Made by a program: the position numbers and the translations under genes. Of a DNA stretch of 64,000 bases, positions 41,066 to 51,879 are shown piece after piece. The number at the start of each line of letters is the position of its first letter. Positions within the stretch are counted from its first letter, which is position 1. The stretch comes from Aradus depressus (taxonomy: Eukaryota; Arthropoda; Insecta; Hemiptera; Aradidae): the NCBI GenBank assembly GCA_963662175.1, contig OY759218.1, forward strand, positions 15,156,480 through 15,220,479, read 5' to 3'. A model generated the notes under the pieces. It did not search any database. It was not told the DNA's origin and saw nothing but the letters and a program-made list of their open reading frames with translations.

Positions 41066-41335
41066 CAATTATGACTCATGCTCCGAGGTCTTATCGCCTA
41101 TTAGCAGAGCGCTTTTTCGCTCGGGGTCATGTTCACCAGAGCGCTTTTTCGCTCTGGTGAACATGATTGACTTAATTGAGGGAGTCGAATTTTCCCTACC
41201 CAGGTTTAACAGGCTCCAGACCATCGTTCAACATCCCATCCGAAGGGTGGCGTGCTCAAGGTTTTTTCATCTTCCAGATAAAAAATCTAAGGGCTGGGTT
41301 ACCTCTGAGCTAAAGGCATCCTCGGGTTTTTAGTA
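41066..41335 (-). mobile_element. SINE copy with an internal hairpin
   Basis: 'tatgactcatgctcc' to 'gttacctctgagctaaagg'. It contains 'ccatccgaagggtggc' and 'ctaagggctggg'. A 38-bp near-perfect hairpin (41128-41165) replaces the usual single 'ccagagcgctctttcgtcactctgg' part. Confidence 0.7.
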
Positions 41336-41339
41336 TTAA

Positions 41340-41860
41340 GCCATACTCTAAACTCTTTCTCTTGAGCCGATTTGGCTAAAGACCAATATGCCTCACTTAT
41401 TGTCAAAAACATGAAATTTTCGCTTTGATGCATCCCTCATTACATGCACTTTCCATTAATTTCCTGAGCTGCTTTAATCTTAACAAGATGCAATTTTGAA
41501 GATGAGTCTTGCTCTTCTTAGGATATCCTTAATTATTACTTCCTTATTAACTTTTTAATTAAGATCACGTTATTAACGTTTTAATTAAAACCATCAGTTT
41601 GTTAATCCATTTTGAGTACACGTTTGTTCCTTGCGTACTTTTGGTAAAGCTAAATAACAACTGAAAACTTCTACACTGAAAGCAAATTTGTTTAACCCAG
41701 TTATTTCACGGTATTCTTAAATATTTTAATTTTTCAAATTTTAAACAAAATAGTTTATTAGTAGTAAGTTATATTATAATTTTAAGAAAATCAGAAAAAA
41801 TATTGAAATTAACAAAGTTCAATTCATAATGGCGCAGACAGATTTAAATGTATTCAAAGG
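41340..41860. other. Unassigned AT-rich stretch
   Basis: No supported feature. Confidence 0.35.
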
Positions 41861-41864
41861 TTGG

Positions 41865-42725
41865 AAATCGTGTATGTGAATCACCGGCTATGTACTTCCC
41901 CAGAAAGAATTAATTAACATTTCGCTTCCCCTCCGAAACCAGTTGAATGTTTGCACTAATATTCAACAGTTGACTTACATAAGGGCTTCTAAATCCTCAT
42001 ACTGAGTTTTGCGTTGATAAATTCATCACATCAGCAGTTATTAGGGTATTCGAGTTGAGCCCCCTCACTGACTCCCCCCCCCCCCCCCCCCTCCAAGGTA
42101 ATGTCCACATTGGGTTTTCCCTTTAAATAAGAAATTTCATGTCGATACATTCATTACATCGGCAGTTATTAGAGTTTTTGTGTTTAGCCTCCCTCCTAAT
42201 CTCCCTCTTCCCATTGACTGATTGGCTGAAACTTGTAAGGTCTCGTCGTTAGAGAGTTCTGAATACACATATAAACTTTCGTCTTGATACATTCATTCTA
42301 ACCGGAGTTATCGTGTTCACAGACAGACATATAGACGAACAGACTTACATTTTTTCCCTCATATTTGGTATATTTCCGACCTCTAGAAAACATGAAACAT
42401 GGTTTTGACTTTAAATAAGAAATTTCATGTCGATACATTTATTACAATGGCAGTTATTAGAGTTTTTGTGTTTAGCCTTCCCGCCCTTCCCTCTGACCAA
42501 TTTGGTTTAAAATCCATAAGTGTCGTCCTTAGACTGATCTGGATTTAAAATTTTGTGTAGATACATCCTTTACATAGGGAGTTATAGTGTTCACAGACAC
42601 ACACACAAAAATACGTTTTATTTTTCATTTTTCAAATCAAGACATGAAATTCTGTTGAAAACAGCATCAATTTTTTGACCGATTACATAACTTCCCCTAT
42701 ACTTCGTATAGCTGGGAAAGTAACA
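41865..42725 (-). repeat. Rep-A element, long copy
   Basis: Opens 'tgtgaatcaccggctatgtacttccccag' and closes with 'ataacttcccctatacttcg' and 'tatagctgggaaagtaa'. It contains duplicated internal segments, including two 'ttagagtttttgtgtttagcc' units and two tracts of acagacac. The C run at about 42068-42091 belongs to a unit. Confidence 0.75.
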
Positions 42726-42900
42726 TACCACCGGCATTGATCTTCCCCAGTGCGAATTAATCAATTAACTTTTCGCTTTCCCTTTGAAACCAATTTACCG
42801 ATTTGGCTGAAAATCAATTGGTGTCTTACTCAGGGACTTTAATTCACTTACTAAATTTCGTGTTGATACATTAGTTACAAAGGACTACTAGCTAATTCCG
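42726..42900 (-). repeat. Rep-A fragment
   Basis: 'ccaccggcattgatcttccccagtgcg' begins a new copy directly after the previous copy's end. It stops after the first unit. Confidence 0.6.
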
Positions 42901-42944
42901 CAAAAAATATAATCCAGTAGTTCTTTAGCCTCTATGCTATACGG

Positions 42945-43035
42945 GTGAGCTGTGCCACTGATGATGACGCTGTTGCGTTGAAAACCGAATCTGGTCAAAC
43001 ATAAAACAGTGGTAATACAACGTATTTTGTTTTTA
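42945..43035 (+). repeat. Penelope-type terminal fragment with CTGANGAT...GAAA motif
   Basis: CTGATGAT at 42958, ACGC-TGTT-GCGT hairpin, GAAA at 42980. It is the sister of 3405-3500, and is on the same strand as the GIY-YIG fragment about 710 bp downstream. Confidence 0.55.
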
Positions 43036-43204
43036 TGAGAGAAATTTCCTCCCATGACAACTTACTACATACGAATACTGAAGATTTTTGTATTTTAGAC
43101 CGATTACATAACCTTCTATATATTTCTTAAAAATTGAAATTATACATGAATAAAAATATTATGTAATCTATTAAACAATAAAGATAGATATATTGTGACG
43201 AGAA

Positions 43205-43600
43205 GGGATGTGTGTGTCTGATAGTGAACTGTGAGAGTGGTAAGTAACGGGTATTACCTGAGGTATGGTGTGAATGTGATGGGGTTTGTTTGTGTCTGAT
43301 AGTGAACTGTGAGAGTGGTAAGTAACGGGTATTACCTGAGGTATGGTGTGAGTGGGGTGGGGTTTGTTTGTGTCTGATAGTGAACTGTGAGAGTGGTAAG
43401 TAACGGGTATTACCTCAGGTATGGTGTGAATGGGGTGAGGTTTGTTTGTGTCTGATAGTGAACTGTGAGAGTGATAAGTAGCGGGTATAACCTGAGGTAT
43501 GGTGTGAGTGTGGTGAGGTTTCTTTGTGTCTGATAGTGAACTGTGAGAGTGGTAAGTAAAGGGTATTACCTGAGGTATGGTGTGAGTGGGGTAGGGTTTT
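43205..43600 (+). repeat. 78-bp tandem array, five units
   Basis: 'tgtctgatagtgaactgtgag' starts at about 43213, 43291, 43369, 43447 and 43525. The period is a multiple of three, so a minus-strand frame stays open through it; the frame is a product of the repeat, not evidence of a gene. Confidence 0.95.
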
Positions 43601-43683
43601 TTGCTTAGAATGTAACCAACACTCGTCAAAATTTACATTGTACTAAATTAATGTACAATATAATCTAAACCATTGCTTTCACG

Positions 43684-43890
43684 AGACCTCCTGAAGAAAT
43701 GAAATCCAATTTAGTATATAGGATCCCCTGTAGGCATTGTTCGGCAATTTATATAGGCAACGTATCACAACATCTAAAAACACGCACTAACCAACACAAA
43801 AACGATTGCAAGAAAACATTCCTATCAGACACAAAAACATGGACATATGTAGCTCACTGGTTAAATATCACAACAAGAACACAATTATGA
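43684..43890 (+). pseudogene. GIY-YIG endonuclease fragment of a Penelope-like element
   Basis: About 65 codons with SNLVYRIPCRHC followed by AIYIGNVSQHLKTRTNQH and KNDC. The VY-x-IPC-x2-C-x4-YIG arrangement with the cysteines is specific to the GIY-YIG domain of Penelope-like retroelements, which nicks target DNA. The Arg after YIG and the downstream 'AHWLN' (usually A-EHW) are kept, but the domain is truncated after it and the RT is absent. Starts upstream are open to about 43684 without an ATG requirement. It lies between a 78-bp array and Rep-A, downstream of a CTGANGAT motif on the same strand. Confidence 0.75.
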
Positions 43891-44049
43891 CAAGTATACT
43901 AGGTTACGTATAAGAGATAAATGTTAGAAGTGATACACACAGTAAACGTATAATGATGAGATAGTACAGGACGAACACAGTAAACGTGCAACGAAGAGAT
44001 AGTACGGACAATACAGTAAACGTACAACGAAGAGATAGTACAGGATGAC

Positions 44050-44475
44050 AACACAATATAAGAGAAGTTATGTAATCGGTCAGAAATTCGATCCGGTGTT
44101 TTTAACGGAATATATATTTCCAAAATAGAAAAAAAAAAAATGTATGTCAGTGTGTCTATGTGTGTCTTTTGAACACGATAACTCCCGATAGAATGAATGT
44201 ATCGATACGAAATGTTATATGTAAATTCAAAGCCCTGTAAGGACGCCTATCAATTTTTAGCGGAGTCAGTAGAAGGGGAGGGGAGCACAACCCAAAATTC
44301 CCAATAACTGTATATGTAATGAATGTATCGATATGAAATTTAGTATGAGGATTCAGACGCCACAAAGTCAAAAATTGAGGTTCAGCCCAAATGGTCGATT
44401 GGCTTTGAAGGGAGAGGGAAGACGTCATTATTTCGTGCTGGAGAAGTACATAGTCGGTGATTCTCCGACATTTTT
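44050..44475 (+). repeat. Rep-A element copy
   Basis: 'aagagaagttatgtaatcggtcag', A run, 'gtgtgtcttttgaacacgataactcccgata', two units, 'ttgaagggagagggaag', then 'gctggagaagtacat' and 'agtcggtgattctccgac'. The last part is the stem-loop at the family's other end. Confidence 0.7.
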
Positions 44476-44479
44476 TTTT

Positions 44480-44910
44480 TTGTGTTTATAAAAATTTGTA
44501 AGAAAGGAATAATGGATTTTGCCTTTACGTTGAATATAAGTAGGATGATGGAGATATTAATAGTTGTACGAGCAGGGGATAGTTGAACAGAGGCCAACAA
44601 TCCCAGACCAGAAAACTAATTTAAAATATACCTTTTTAGCCAGACCCTAAAATTAGGATTTTAACAATTTTTTATACAGAGTTAACCAAACGAAAGGACT
44701 CTTTTAGGATCAGATGGAAAATTGAAGACTGAACAAAAATGTTACATAAGTATAAATTCCTTTACGTGTTATTGCGGAAAAAACGCACAATTTCACGTTT
44801 TTTAATATTAATCGACAAATATATAGAATACGACTTATCGAATCAGAAAATACTTTCAAACAAAAGTTGTAGAGGATAAAATTATAAAGGAGATGAATAC
44901 TCTATACACT
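44480..44910. other. Unassigned, with weak Rep-B similarity at 44860-44885
   Basis: 'caaacaaaagttgtagagg' resembles Rep-B. Otherwise nothing is supported. Confidence 0.35.
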
Positions 44911-44914
44911 TGTT

Positions 44915-45310
44915 TACTTCCCCAGGTATACGATGTATAGGGGAATTTACGTAATCGGTCAGAAATTCGATACTGTTTTCAACGGCATTTCATGTTTTCC
45001 GACCCCTTGATTTCAAAAATGAAAAAGTCGTCGGAGAATCACCTTCTGTGTACTTTCCCAGCACGAATTAATCAATTACTTTTTCGCTCTCCCTCTCAAG
45101 CTAATCGATTATTTGGGCTAAAACATTCATTAAATCGTTATTAGGGCATTTGAGTCGAGCCCCCTTCTCTGGTCCCCCTCCTCCTACACAGATTTTGTGA
45201 AAAATTAATAGGTGCCATCCTTATGAAATTTTGGATTCACATGTAAAATTTCGTTTCAACATATTCATTATATCGGCCGTTATTGGAATTTAAGGGTCAC
45301 ACTCTTCTGG
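44915..45310. repeat. Inverted Rep-A composite
   Basis: Plus orientation to 45020 (stem-loop, 'aatcggtcagaaattcgat', 'caaaaatgaaaaa'). Minus orientation begins at 'gtcgtcggagaatcacc' (45027) and continues through 'cattcattaaatcgttatt'. Same structure as 7978-8320. Confidence 0.65.
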
Positions 45311-45314
45311 TATC

Positions 45315-46490
45315 ATTAATATTTTTTTACTAAAACCAAGTAAAATAATGAAAATTTATATTTTCATTGCGTTACGTAACATTTTCCAACCTCCCCCCCT
45401 CCCAGCCCTTGTCACAATGTGTGACTCTCCCTTCCCCCACCTTCCGCCCCCCATATCGGCTCGATATTGGCTGTTGCAAGAGTATTTCCTTGATGTTTCA
45501 TTCATATCGCTCCTATCGTGGGCCCTTCAGAGAGCAAAATGAATAATTTAAAAGAAATATTAATAGTTACCTTTGGATGTCATCAAAACTAGTATCTCAT
45601 CTACAATACAGAGAAAACGATGTTAGGCATAAATAAATCCATGAATAACCTATTTATTCAATTTATTTATACTTTCAATTCTTTTTTTTTGTTGACCCCC
45701 TATTGAATACCTATACATGAGGGGTCGAAGAGAAGTAATCCTTATGTTGAGTCGAGAACAAAAATAATTGGAAGGAATTATAAAGAAAACTAGGTGTGCA
45801 ATGCATTCTGCTGTTTGCAAAAACTGAGTTGAGTCAGTCTAAATTTATTGAATCATACTGTTAATGTGGTCGGTTAACATACAAGTAGTGCATTTGAAAT
45901 GGGGCATATGAACCGGTTTGTGATCACTGGATGGAACCGTAGGGTTAGCAAGTTTGCGAACTTTTACCGGAACTGATATTAAACTATTAATATGAATATA
46001 TTAAATAGATTAACTTTAAATAGATTTCAATTGAATTCAATGGATTTTTTCTAGTCTTTTTGTAGACAACAACAGTTGTTTTTGCACAAAATTCTTTTAA
46101 TAGATGCTTTTTCACAAGTATATTTTTATCGAAAAAAAAGTCGAAGTTTGTACGTTAGAACAATGAAAAAAACGGCTCAAAAAAAGTGGTGTCCGATGGT
46201 AAACCGAATAGGGCTTCGTCCGGATTTTTACATTTAAAATCGAAAAATTCTATTTTGCGCGAGAATTTTGTCTCTCAATTGATTTCAATGGGGATTTCGT
46301 TTTTCGGTGATTATTCCTCCGTGGTATGTTCGATTTCAGATTTTTTTAGTAGTAAACCATCGTCACCGTGTCCACTAACCATCGTGGCAAATTTCAATGT
46401 GATCGGTAAAGGGGTTTAGGAGGAGTACGAGTACAACGAAATACATGAGTCGCCTAAGAAAGAGCTTCATAAACTCAGCTCAATAATATT
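45315..46490. other. Unassigned stretch
   Basis: No supported gene. 46330-46430 has 'catcgtggcaaatttcaatg' and 'gatcggtaaaggggttt', which read like a diverged non-LTR 3' UTR unit. A C-rich stretch lies at 45380-45450. Confidence 0.35.
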
Positions 46491-46499
46491 CATTAGTCA

Positions 46500-46605
46500 G
46501 AGAATGCCGGTTGCATGCCTACTATGCTCAAGATCTCGACCGTTCTTCGGAGGAGGCATTAAGCTCTGCGTTGTTAGGTATTCGTTAAAGACTCCTATTC
46601 TTAGA
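46500..46605 (+). repeat. Degenerate SINE fragment
   Basis: 'ggcattaagctctgcgttgttaggtattcgttaaag' with 'actcctattct' parallels the SINE 'gacgttaagcgatgg...ggtactcgttaaagacccctacc'. The identity is low. Confidence 0.4.
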
Positions 46606-46769
46606 CCAACCAGTACCTCTGTAATCATTAGTCACGACCATGACCAATGGCAGCTTTACCATGAGGCTTACAAAGCACGGTCATTTTACAAAGACGGCTC
46701 TTCATTTACTGTATTCAGTGTAACTCTATTTCCCTGTATAAGTATTTTTATGTAAAATTCAAACCGGTC

Positions 46770-47275
46770 AAATAAAGGTGCGGTTACAAGGAGCTTCTTC
46801 CCGACTGTAGAGGACAGGTTGGCGTTGAAGAACGACAAACCGTTCCCAGCCAAGATGACCATGCTCCTGAGTGGATACGGCAAGTTGAGGCACTACCTCC
46901 ACACGTTCAAAATCCTCGATTCTCCTCTCTGCCTCTGCGGCACCCAGGAGCAGACATTCCATCATTTAATTTACACCTGTGAACTACTGGAGGGTGTAAG
47001 AAGTTCCCTAGTGAGATTTGTAGTGGTCAATGGTAAAAATGGCCTTTGTCAACAATTATTATAGAGCGAAGTTTTTATAAAGAATTTTTAAACTTTCTAC
47101 AGAAGATTAATTTTGATGAACTATAACTTTATTGTCTATCTAAATTATTGTATGTAAAATTTAAAATTAAGTTGTGTTAAAGCATGTAATATACATATGG
47201 CGCATGCAGATAAATATATTCCCTTCCAGTAGGGATACTAATGGATGGAAACCGAAAAAAAAAAAAAAAAAAAAA
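46770..47275 (+). mobile_element. 5'-truncated LINE (R1/LOA-like) with poly(A) tail
   Basis: Coding tail, AT-rich 3' UTR and a run of about 22 A near 47253-47275. The normal order shows a single truncated insertion. Target duplication not resolved. Confidence 0.7.
46774..47064 (+). pseudogene. C-terminal zinc-finger region of a LINE polyprotein
   Basis: About 95 codons. FPAKMTMLLSGYGKLRHYLH followed by FKILDSPLCLCGTQEQTFHH then C gives a C-x-C-x8-H-x4-C cluster. That 'llsGhG.f..yl..f.i.dsp.C.CG..EQT..H' block is the standard C terminus of R1- and I-type LINE ORF2 proteins. Both the frame and the Cys/His residues are intact to the stop. RT and endonuclease are absent because of 5' truncation. 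Confidence 0.75.
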
Positions 47276-47279
47276 GTAT

Positions 47280-47430
47280 TTTTATGTTTATTTTTAAAAA
47301 TATATTTTAAGATATTCAAAGAAATGGGATTTCCAGCCATTTTTTTTTACTACCCCAGCTATACGAAGATAAATTATACAAGATACAACTAAATAAATTA
47401 TTACTTTATTTTCATTCAGTCAAGTTCATT
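47280..47430. other. Short unassigned stretch with a Rep-A tip at 47350-47370
   Basis: 'ctaccccagctatacgaag' is a Rep-A terminal stem-loop half without its body. Confidence 0.4.
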
Positions 47431-47600
47431 GCTACAACCGTTTTTGAGTTGAAGCTCTCACAAATGTCATTACACATACATAAGTTTAGACAGAACGTAC
47501 TCAGGGGACCTTGAAACTGTAATTCCGTTGAAAACTCGATCTCGGATTTTTGCAAGGAGAACAAAGTTTTTTTTATAATCGTCGGGATCTCTTTAGTAAC
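47430..47600 (-). repeat. Rep-B fragment
   Basis: 'cattgctacaaccgttttt', 'ccttgaaactgtaattccg' and 'ttgaaaactcgatctcgga' in reverse orientation. Confidence 0.55.
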
Positions 47601-47629
47601 GGTATCAACCGAGTCTATTTCAAAGACAC

Positions 47630-47760
47630 CTATTGGTTTTCAGCCGGATGGGTCAAGGAGAAATGGGGGTTTAGGGGAGGGGCTTATCTCCAAAACCCTA
47701 CTAACTCATAATGGAATGAGCATATTAGTGTGAAAGTTATGTGAATTCAAATGTCCATTT
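47630..47760 (+). repeat. Rep-A internal unit
   Basis: 'cacctattggttttcagccgga', 'gggggtttaggggaggggcttat', 'ctaactcataatggaatgag'. Confidence 0.5.
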
Positions 47761-47824
47761 CGAATACAGCTTTTGAATTTCAATTATAACATTTTCTGCA
47801 GAGATATTGTGAAACACTAAATAA

Positions 47825-48045
47825 ATAATAAAGAAAAACGTATGTTTTTTAAAATATTGTCTATTTCACATATTATATATATAATATGGAAGTACTTTCG
47901 GTATTGCTACCATCTTCAGTCACGACTTAACGAACTGTCCCTGTTCGCGGTTTTCCCTATTTCAATATATTTCTTTTATTATTAAAATTTCGATTTGTGA
48001 TGAAATTTTATTTTTAATGTTTTCCATGTTTTTAAGACTACACTG
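47825..48045 (-). repeat. Penelope-type terminal fragment with CTGANGAT...GAAA motif
   Basis: On the minus strand CTGAAGAT, GGTA-GCAA-TACC hairpin, GAAA (47919 to 47896). It is flanked by 'aatattgtctatttcac', the arm end shared with the palindromic elements. 47935-48045 shares sequence with the fold-back at 28690-28785. Confidence 0.6.
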
Positions 48046-48049
48046 TAGA

Positions 48050-48860
48050 GGAGGGACAGGGAAAATTTCCGTGGGGCAGATTGGAATATGAACTTGTTGA
48101 ACTTGCATTTAGTCGATTAGGGAAGAATTCACCAACGATGTAATAGGAAGGAGAGATGAGGGTTGTGGTCGATAAAAACAGACACCTTTTGCATGAAACA
48201 TTCATAAGTTTTTTAATGAACAGACAAAATGAGTGATTCATGATTAAGAAAGCAAAAAAGAGATGGACTCTAAAATAAAATATTCATAAAACCATTATTA
48301 AACGTTATTTATTAACATTGTTATTTGACAAAAACGAAGACCTTAGCTGCCACATCACCTTGATAAGTCATAAAACAGTAATCAGTAAAATTCGGTTCGG
48401 TAAAAATATCTGAAATCGACCGCATTTTCCCTAGCTATACGAAGTATAGTGGTTTTATAACGATGGTCACAGAGAATTAGTAATTAGTTGTTAAGTCGTA
48501 AAATGGCCAAAATGAGTTAAGTGTACTGTGATGATCTCCCAAGCCATCTGCGCACTGTGAAGAAGTTGGGAGCTCAGGACTCTAATACTTTCGGAATTAT
48601 AAAGATGTGGGTTTCTTGGTATCTCGTAAAATTGTTCTCGGTTTAATCAACTTAATCTACTTCTTTGAGGAATCATTCATGAGATAACTGCATTTAACTT
48701 CATTTTTGTTCACTCCTATAGATTTAGAAGGTATATGATTAATAATGATGCAAACATAATTTATTTATTCCAAAAACTGCATTTACACGATTAATGCAAA
48801 AGTTAAAAAGTGCTGCCCTGAAAAATTACGAATTTAGACTTACCAATTTATTCCCTGTGA
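48050..48860. other. Unassigned stretch
   Basis: Only a Rep-A tip ('ccctagctatacgaagtata', near 48428) is recognised. Confidence 0.35.
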
Positions 48861-48864
48861 CCAC

Positions 48865-49140
48865 AGATATAATCGATCCAGAAACTCGGAATTTTCACTG
48901 GAATTTCATGTTTTTTGACCCCCTGATTCCAAAAATTAAAAAAAAAAAAAGTCGTCGGTGAATCACCGTACTTTCTCAGCCCGTATAATTCAATTAAGTT
49001 TTCACTGTCCGTCCAAAGCCAATCGACCGTTTGGGCTAAAACTCAATATTTGATGGTCATAGTGGCTTCTGAATCCTCATACTAAATGTTGTCCATACAT
49101 TCGTTACATCGGCAGTTATTAGATTATTTAAGTTGAGCCC
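48865..49140. repeat. Inverted Rep-A composite
   Basis: 'tttcatgttttttgaccccctgattccaaaaattaaaa' then 'gtcgtcggtgaatcaccgtac'. Third example of the junction seen at 8098 and 45020. Confidence 0.6.
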
Positions 49141-49254
49141 GTCAAAACTTGTTCTTGAATCATATAATTTCGTAGAAAACTTGATCTCCGAATTCTGCAC
49201 AATTACTATATTTTTTACGCTAAAAATATAAGAAAGGAAATACAAAAATTTTTT

Positions 49255-49855
49255 TAAATATTTTTTTAAGTTGAATAGATCCCTTTTTTGAAAAAATTCA
49301 AGTTTTATTTGAATAACAAATTTTATTGCCTTCTCTTAGATTCATTTCATACTGGGAGTACTGGGTACATGAAAGTAATGTGTGGGCGTAGCGGTTTTTT
49401 ACGTTTCATTGCACAGCGAAATTCGGAGAAAAAAATGGCATAAAAAATACTGGGGACTCATGTTCACTCAAATAATGAATACTTTTTTTTTTTTTTGGTA
49501 GATGCCTAAGCTTAATGTACAAAATTAAAGACGGAAACCAAGAAGAGAACACCGGGGCACCAAACCAGCGGCGAGGCCGGACCAGAGGACAAGAAACCGC
49601 ACGGGCCGCTCTCTGCAGGCACACATATCATAGCGTTGGCATTAGAGCAGCAAGGCCGGGGAAGGATATTTTACCCTCCAAGCCTGGGATGAATAAAAAT
49701 AATAAGTACTTTCATTCAATAAAAATAATAAGTATTTTCAATTACTGAATAATGAATAAATGAACGAAATAACAGCTTTATTAATTATTCGTTATTTTAA
49801 ATAACATTTTACAACGCTGTTCTATGGAAACATCCCCTAGAGGAGTGACCTCTTG
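49255..49855 (+). repeat. Rep-D copy interrupted by a LINE
   Basis: Rep-D words 'aagttgaatagatccctttttt' to 'ttcactcaaataatgaata' and, after the LINE, 'atgaataaaaataataagtac' to 'gaggagtgacc'. 15570-15850 is the uninterrupted relative. Confidence 0.65.
49482..49688 (-). mobile_element. Short LINE 3' end with poly(A) tail
   Basis: The minus strand ends in 'taggcatctaccaaaaaaaa', flanked by atgaata at 49475-49481 and 49689-49695. GC-rich compared with surroundings. At about 207 bp it is a very short 5'-truncated copy. The clade cannot be told. Confidence 0.7.
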
Positions 49856-49859
49856 GGCT

Positions 49860-50278
49860 GGATGAAAGGGATGGATTAATTAGGTTTTCACTCTAAAAGA
49901 TAAAATAAAACATTTGTGTGGGGAATCGTTTGTATATAATCTCTATCAAGTTTGTGAATGATTGTGTCAGGGAGAAGGGACACAAGGGATTGTGGGATGG
50001 TGGCCGGGTTGGTTTCATGAAACCCATTTGTCAAAGGGTTCCAATTAGGTTTCCAGCCATTGATGTATGGGTTGCCTTCATCTAGTCAGGATTCTTGAAT
50101 ATAAATCAGCCAAAACACACCCTCAGTCCCATCACCTCACCTTTATCGCAATTAATGATTAGTTGATCACATGCTATATTGTAGCAGGGTATACTCATTT
50201 CTAGATTAGTTCATTTCTTCCATTTTAGAATTACAAGAAATGAACAGAAGATATTAACTGTTACTAGACAAAACATTC
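49860..50278. other. Unassigned stretch
   Basis: No supported feature. Confidence 0.35.
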
Positions 50279-50659
50279 AAATTAACTTTGAAAACAAAAC
50301 GACTTATATACAATGCAGTACTCAAACTTATGCGGACTTACGGACTTGAACTCTGGGGTTCTGCCAAGACTTTCAATCTCCAGTGCATCCAATCCTTTCA
50401 ATTCAAAATCCTTCGTAAAATAGCCAATGCTCTTTATTACGTCTCCAACAAAACTCTTCACACTGACCTTAACGTACCTTTTGTCACCAAAGTTGCTAAA
50501 TCCAAGTATAAAAAATTCTTTTCCCTTCTTAGTTCCCACAATAATCCTCTAGTCCGGCACGGAAGGCACCTCCATTCTGCCATACTTTCCCAACGAAGGC
50601 TTAAGCGTCAATGGCCTAAAGACCTCCTTAGCAGCAGCAGTGACAATGAAAGGGATTAG
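50279..50659 (+). pseudogene. C-terminal domain of a jockey-like reverse transcriptase
   Basis: About 125 codons in one open frame. TYGLELWGSAKTFNLQCIQS, then FQFKILRKIANALYYVSN and LHTDLNVPFV match the well-known jockey C-terminal pattern (Y-G-x-x-L-W-G ... Q-x-F-x-S-K-x-L-R ... Y-V-x-N ... H-x-D-L). The frame ends LKRQWPKDLL. The catalytic RT palm lies upstream and was not retained. The frame is undamaged, and the annotated ATG is incidental: homology extends a few codons further. Confidence 0.85.
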
Positions 50660-50840
50660 TTACAAATGAGAGTAAATCAGTGACTAGGGAGTGTCTCCAC
50701 TGGTTGGTTTCTCCCCTCTTGACATTTTGACATTGCCAATATCTCTCTCATAGCACATTTGCTTGTTGCATTTATTTTTATACAGTTGTAAATATCTATT
50801 TGTAAATAAAAAATAAAAAAGATTACCCACTGGGGTGTTG
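50279..50840 (+). mobile_element. 5'-truncated jockey-like LINE
   Basis: Coding tail, then a 3' UTR ('gggagtgtctccactgg', 'gtttctcccctcttgacattt', 'tagcacatttgcttgttgc') ending 'ctatttgtaaataaaaaataaa'. The UTR is shared with 8365-8500 and 29312-29475. Confidence 0.8.
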
Positions 50841-51104
50841 GTCAAGGTCAGTTGTGAAAAGCTGGAAACGCCCATGAGTAGAGAATATTTGTTAGTTTTG
50901 GAATCATGACGTAGGTGGTATCCCCACCACCATTATTATGTACGTTTTGCAATTTTTATAGACTAAATGGGAGGAGATGCAAACAACCGACCTGTGCCAT
51001 GTTTCTCTAGTCTTCCGGTGGGGCCACTAGGTTTCCCTCTGATTCCCTAGATGGATCCCGGAATATTTGTTTAGTTCTTATGACTTGACTTACACTGAAC
51101 CTTT

Positions 51105-51345
51105 TAAAACAAATATTTTTAGACGTTTCCTACATTTACCTGAAAACTGTTAGTCCTATCGAAAAAATGTTTCCAACCAAAAAGTTTCTCATTACATTTG
51201 AAATCACCATTGTGCCCTCAGATTTGAGACGACCAATACAACAAAAGTTATAGTGCCTCAAAAAATGTATAATAAATTTCCTTAGAAAATATTTCAGAGT
51301 ATTCTTTAAATTGAAACACGTAGCAACGAATTTTCAAATATTTAA
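51105..51345 (+). repeat. Rep-B copy, partial
   Basis: 'gttagtcctatcgaaaaaatg', 'gtgccctcagatttgagacg', 'ccaatacaacaaaagttatag' and 'aaaatgtataataaatt'. Confidence 0.55.
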
Positions 51346-51409
51346 TACATTTTTTATTTAAAAAAAATATATATGGCCATTACTTTCTTTCATTACATTA
51401 CCACGCTTA

Positions 51410-51875
51410 CAGACCACTCTCCCTCCCACCCATATTATTAGGGTATTTAAGTTAAGCCCCTCTTCATTGGTCCCCCTCTTCTCATCGACCGACTTCGAGG
51501 AAATTAATAAGTTCTTATGGAACTTTGAATTTAAGTATAAAATTTCATTTCGATTCATTCATTACATCTGCAGTTATTGAGAATTTTGTGTTGAGCAGGC
51601 AGATTCCTCTAAAAATTAATAGCAGTCGTCCTTAGAGGGTTCTGGATACACATATGAAATTTTGTGTCATTACATTCATTACAAGGGCAGTTATTAGTCT
51701 TTGTGTTAAGCCTCCCCTCTAATCCCCCTTCCCTTGAGCCGATTTGGCTGAAAATCAATAGGTGACGTCATAAGAGGGTTCCGGATACACATATAAAATT
51801 TTGTGTCGATACTTTTTTTCTATCGGTAGTTATGTTCACAGACAGACATGTTTTTCTTCGTGTAGCTTAGGAAGT
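51410..51875 (-). repeat. Rep-A element copy
   Basis: Three internal units and the 'tgttcacagacagacatg' tract; ends 'cgtgtagcttaggaagtaaa'. Confidence 0.65.
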
Positions 51876-51879
51876 AAAA

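Noticed and set aside
42690..42715. loxP-like site (cttcgtatagc with tatac/gtata)
   Set aside because: The resemblance is limited to the Rep-A terminal stem-loop, which varies between copies and lacks the loxP 13-8-13 layout.
43171..43629. 152-residue histidine/proline-rich protein
   Set aside because: The frame is produced by a 78-bp tandem repeat with period divisible by three, with no domain.
46186..46419. 77-residue protein
   Set aside because: No domain; overlaps sequence resembling a decayed non-LTR 3' UTR.
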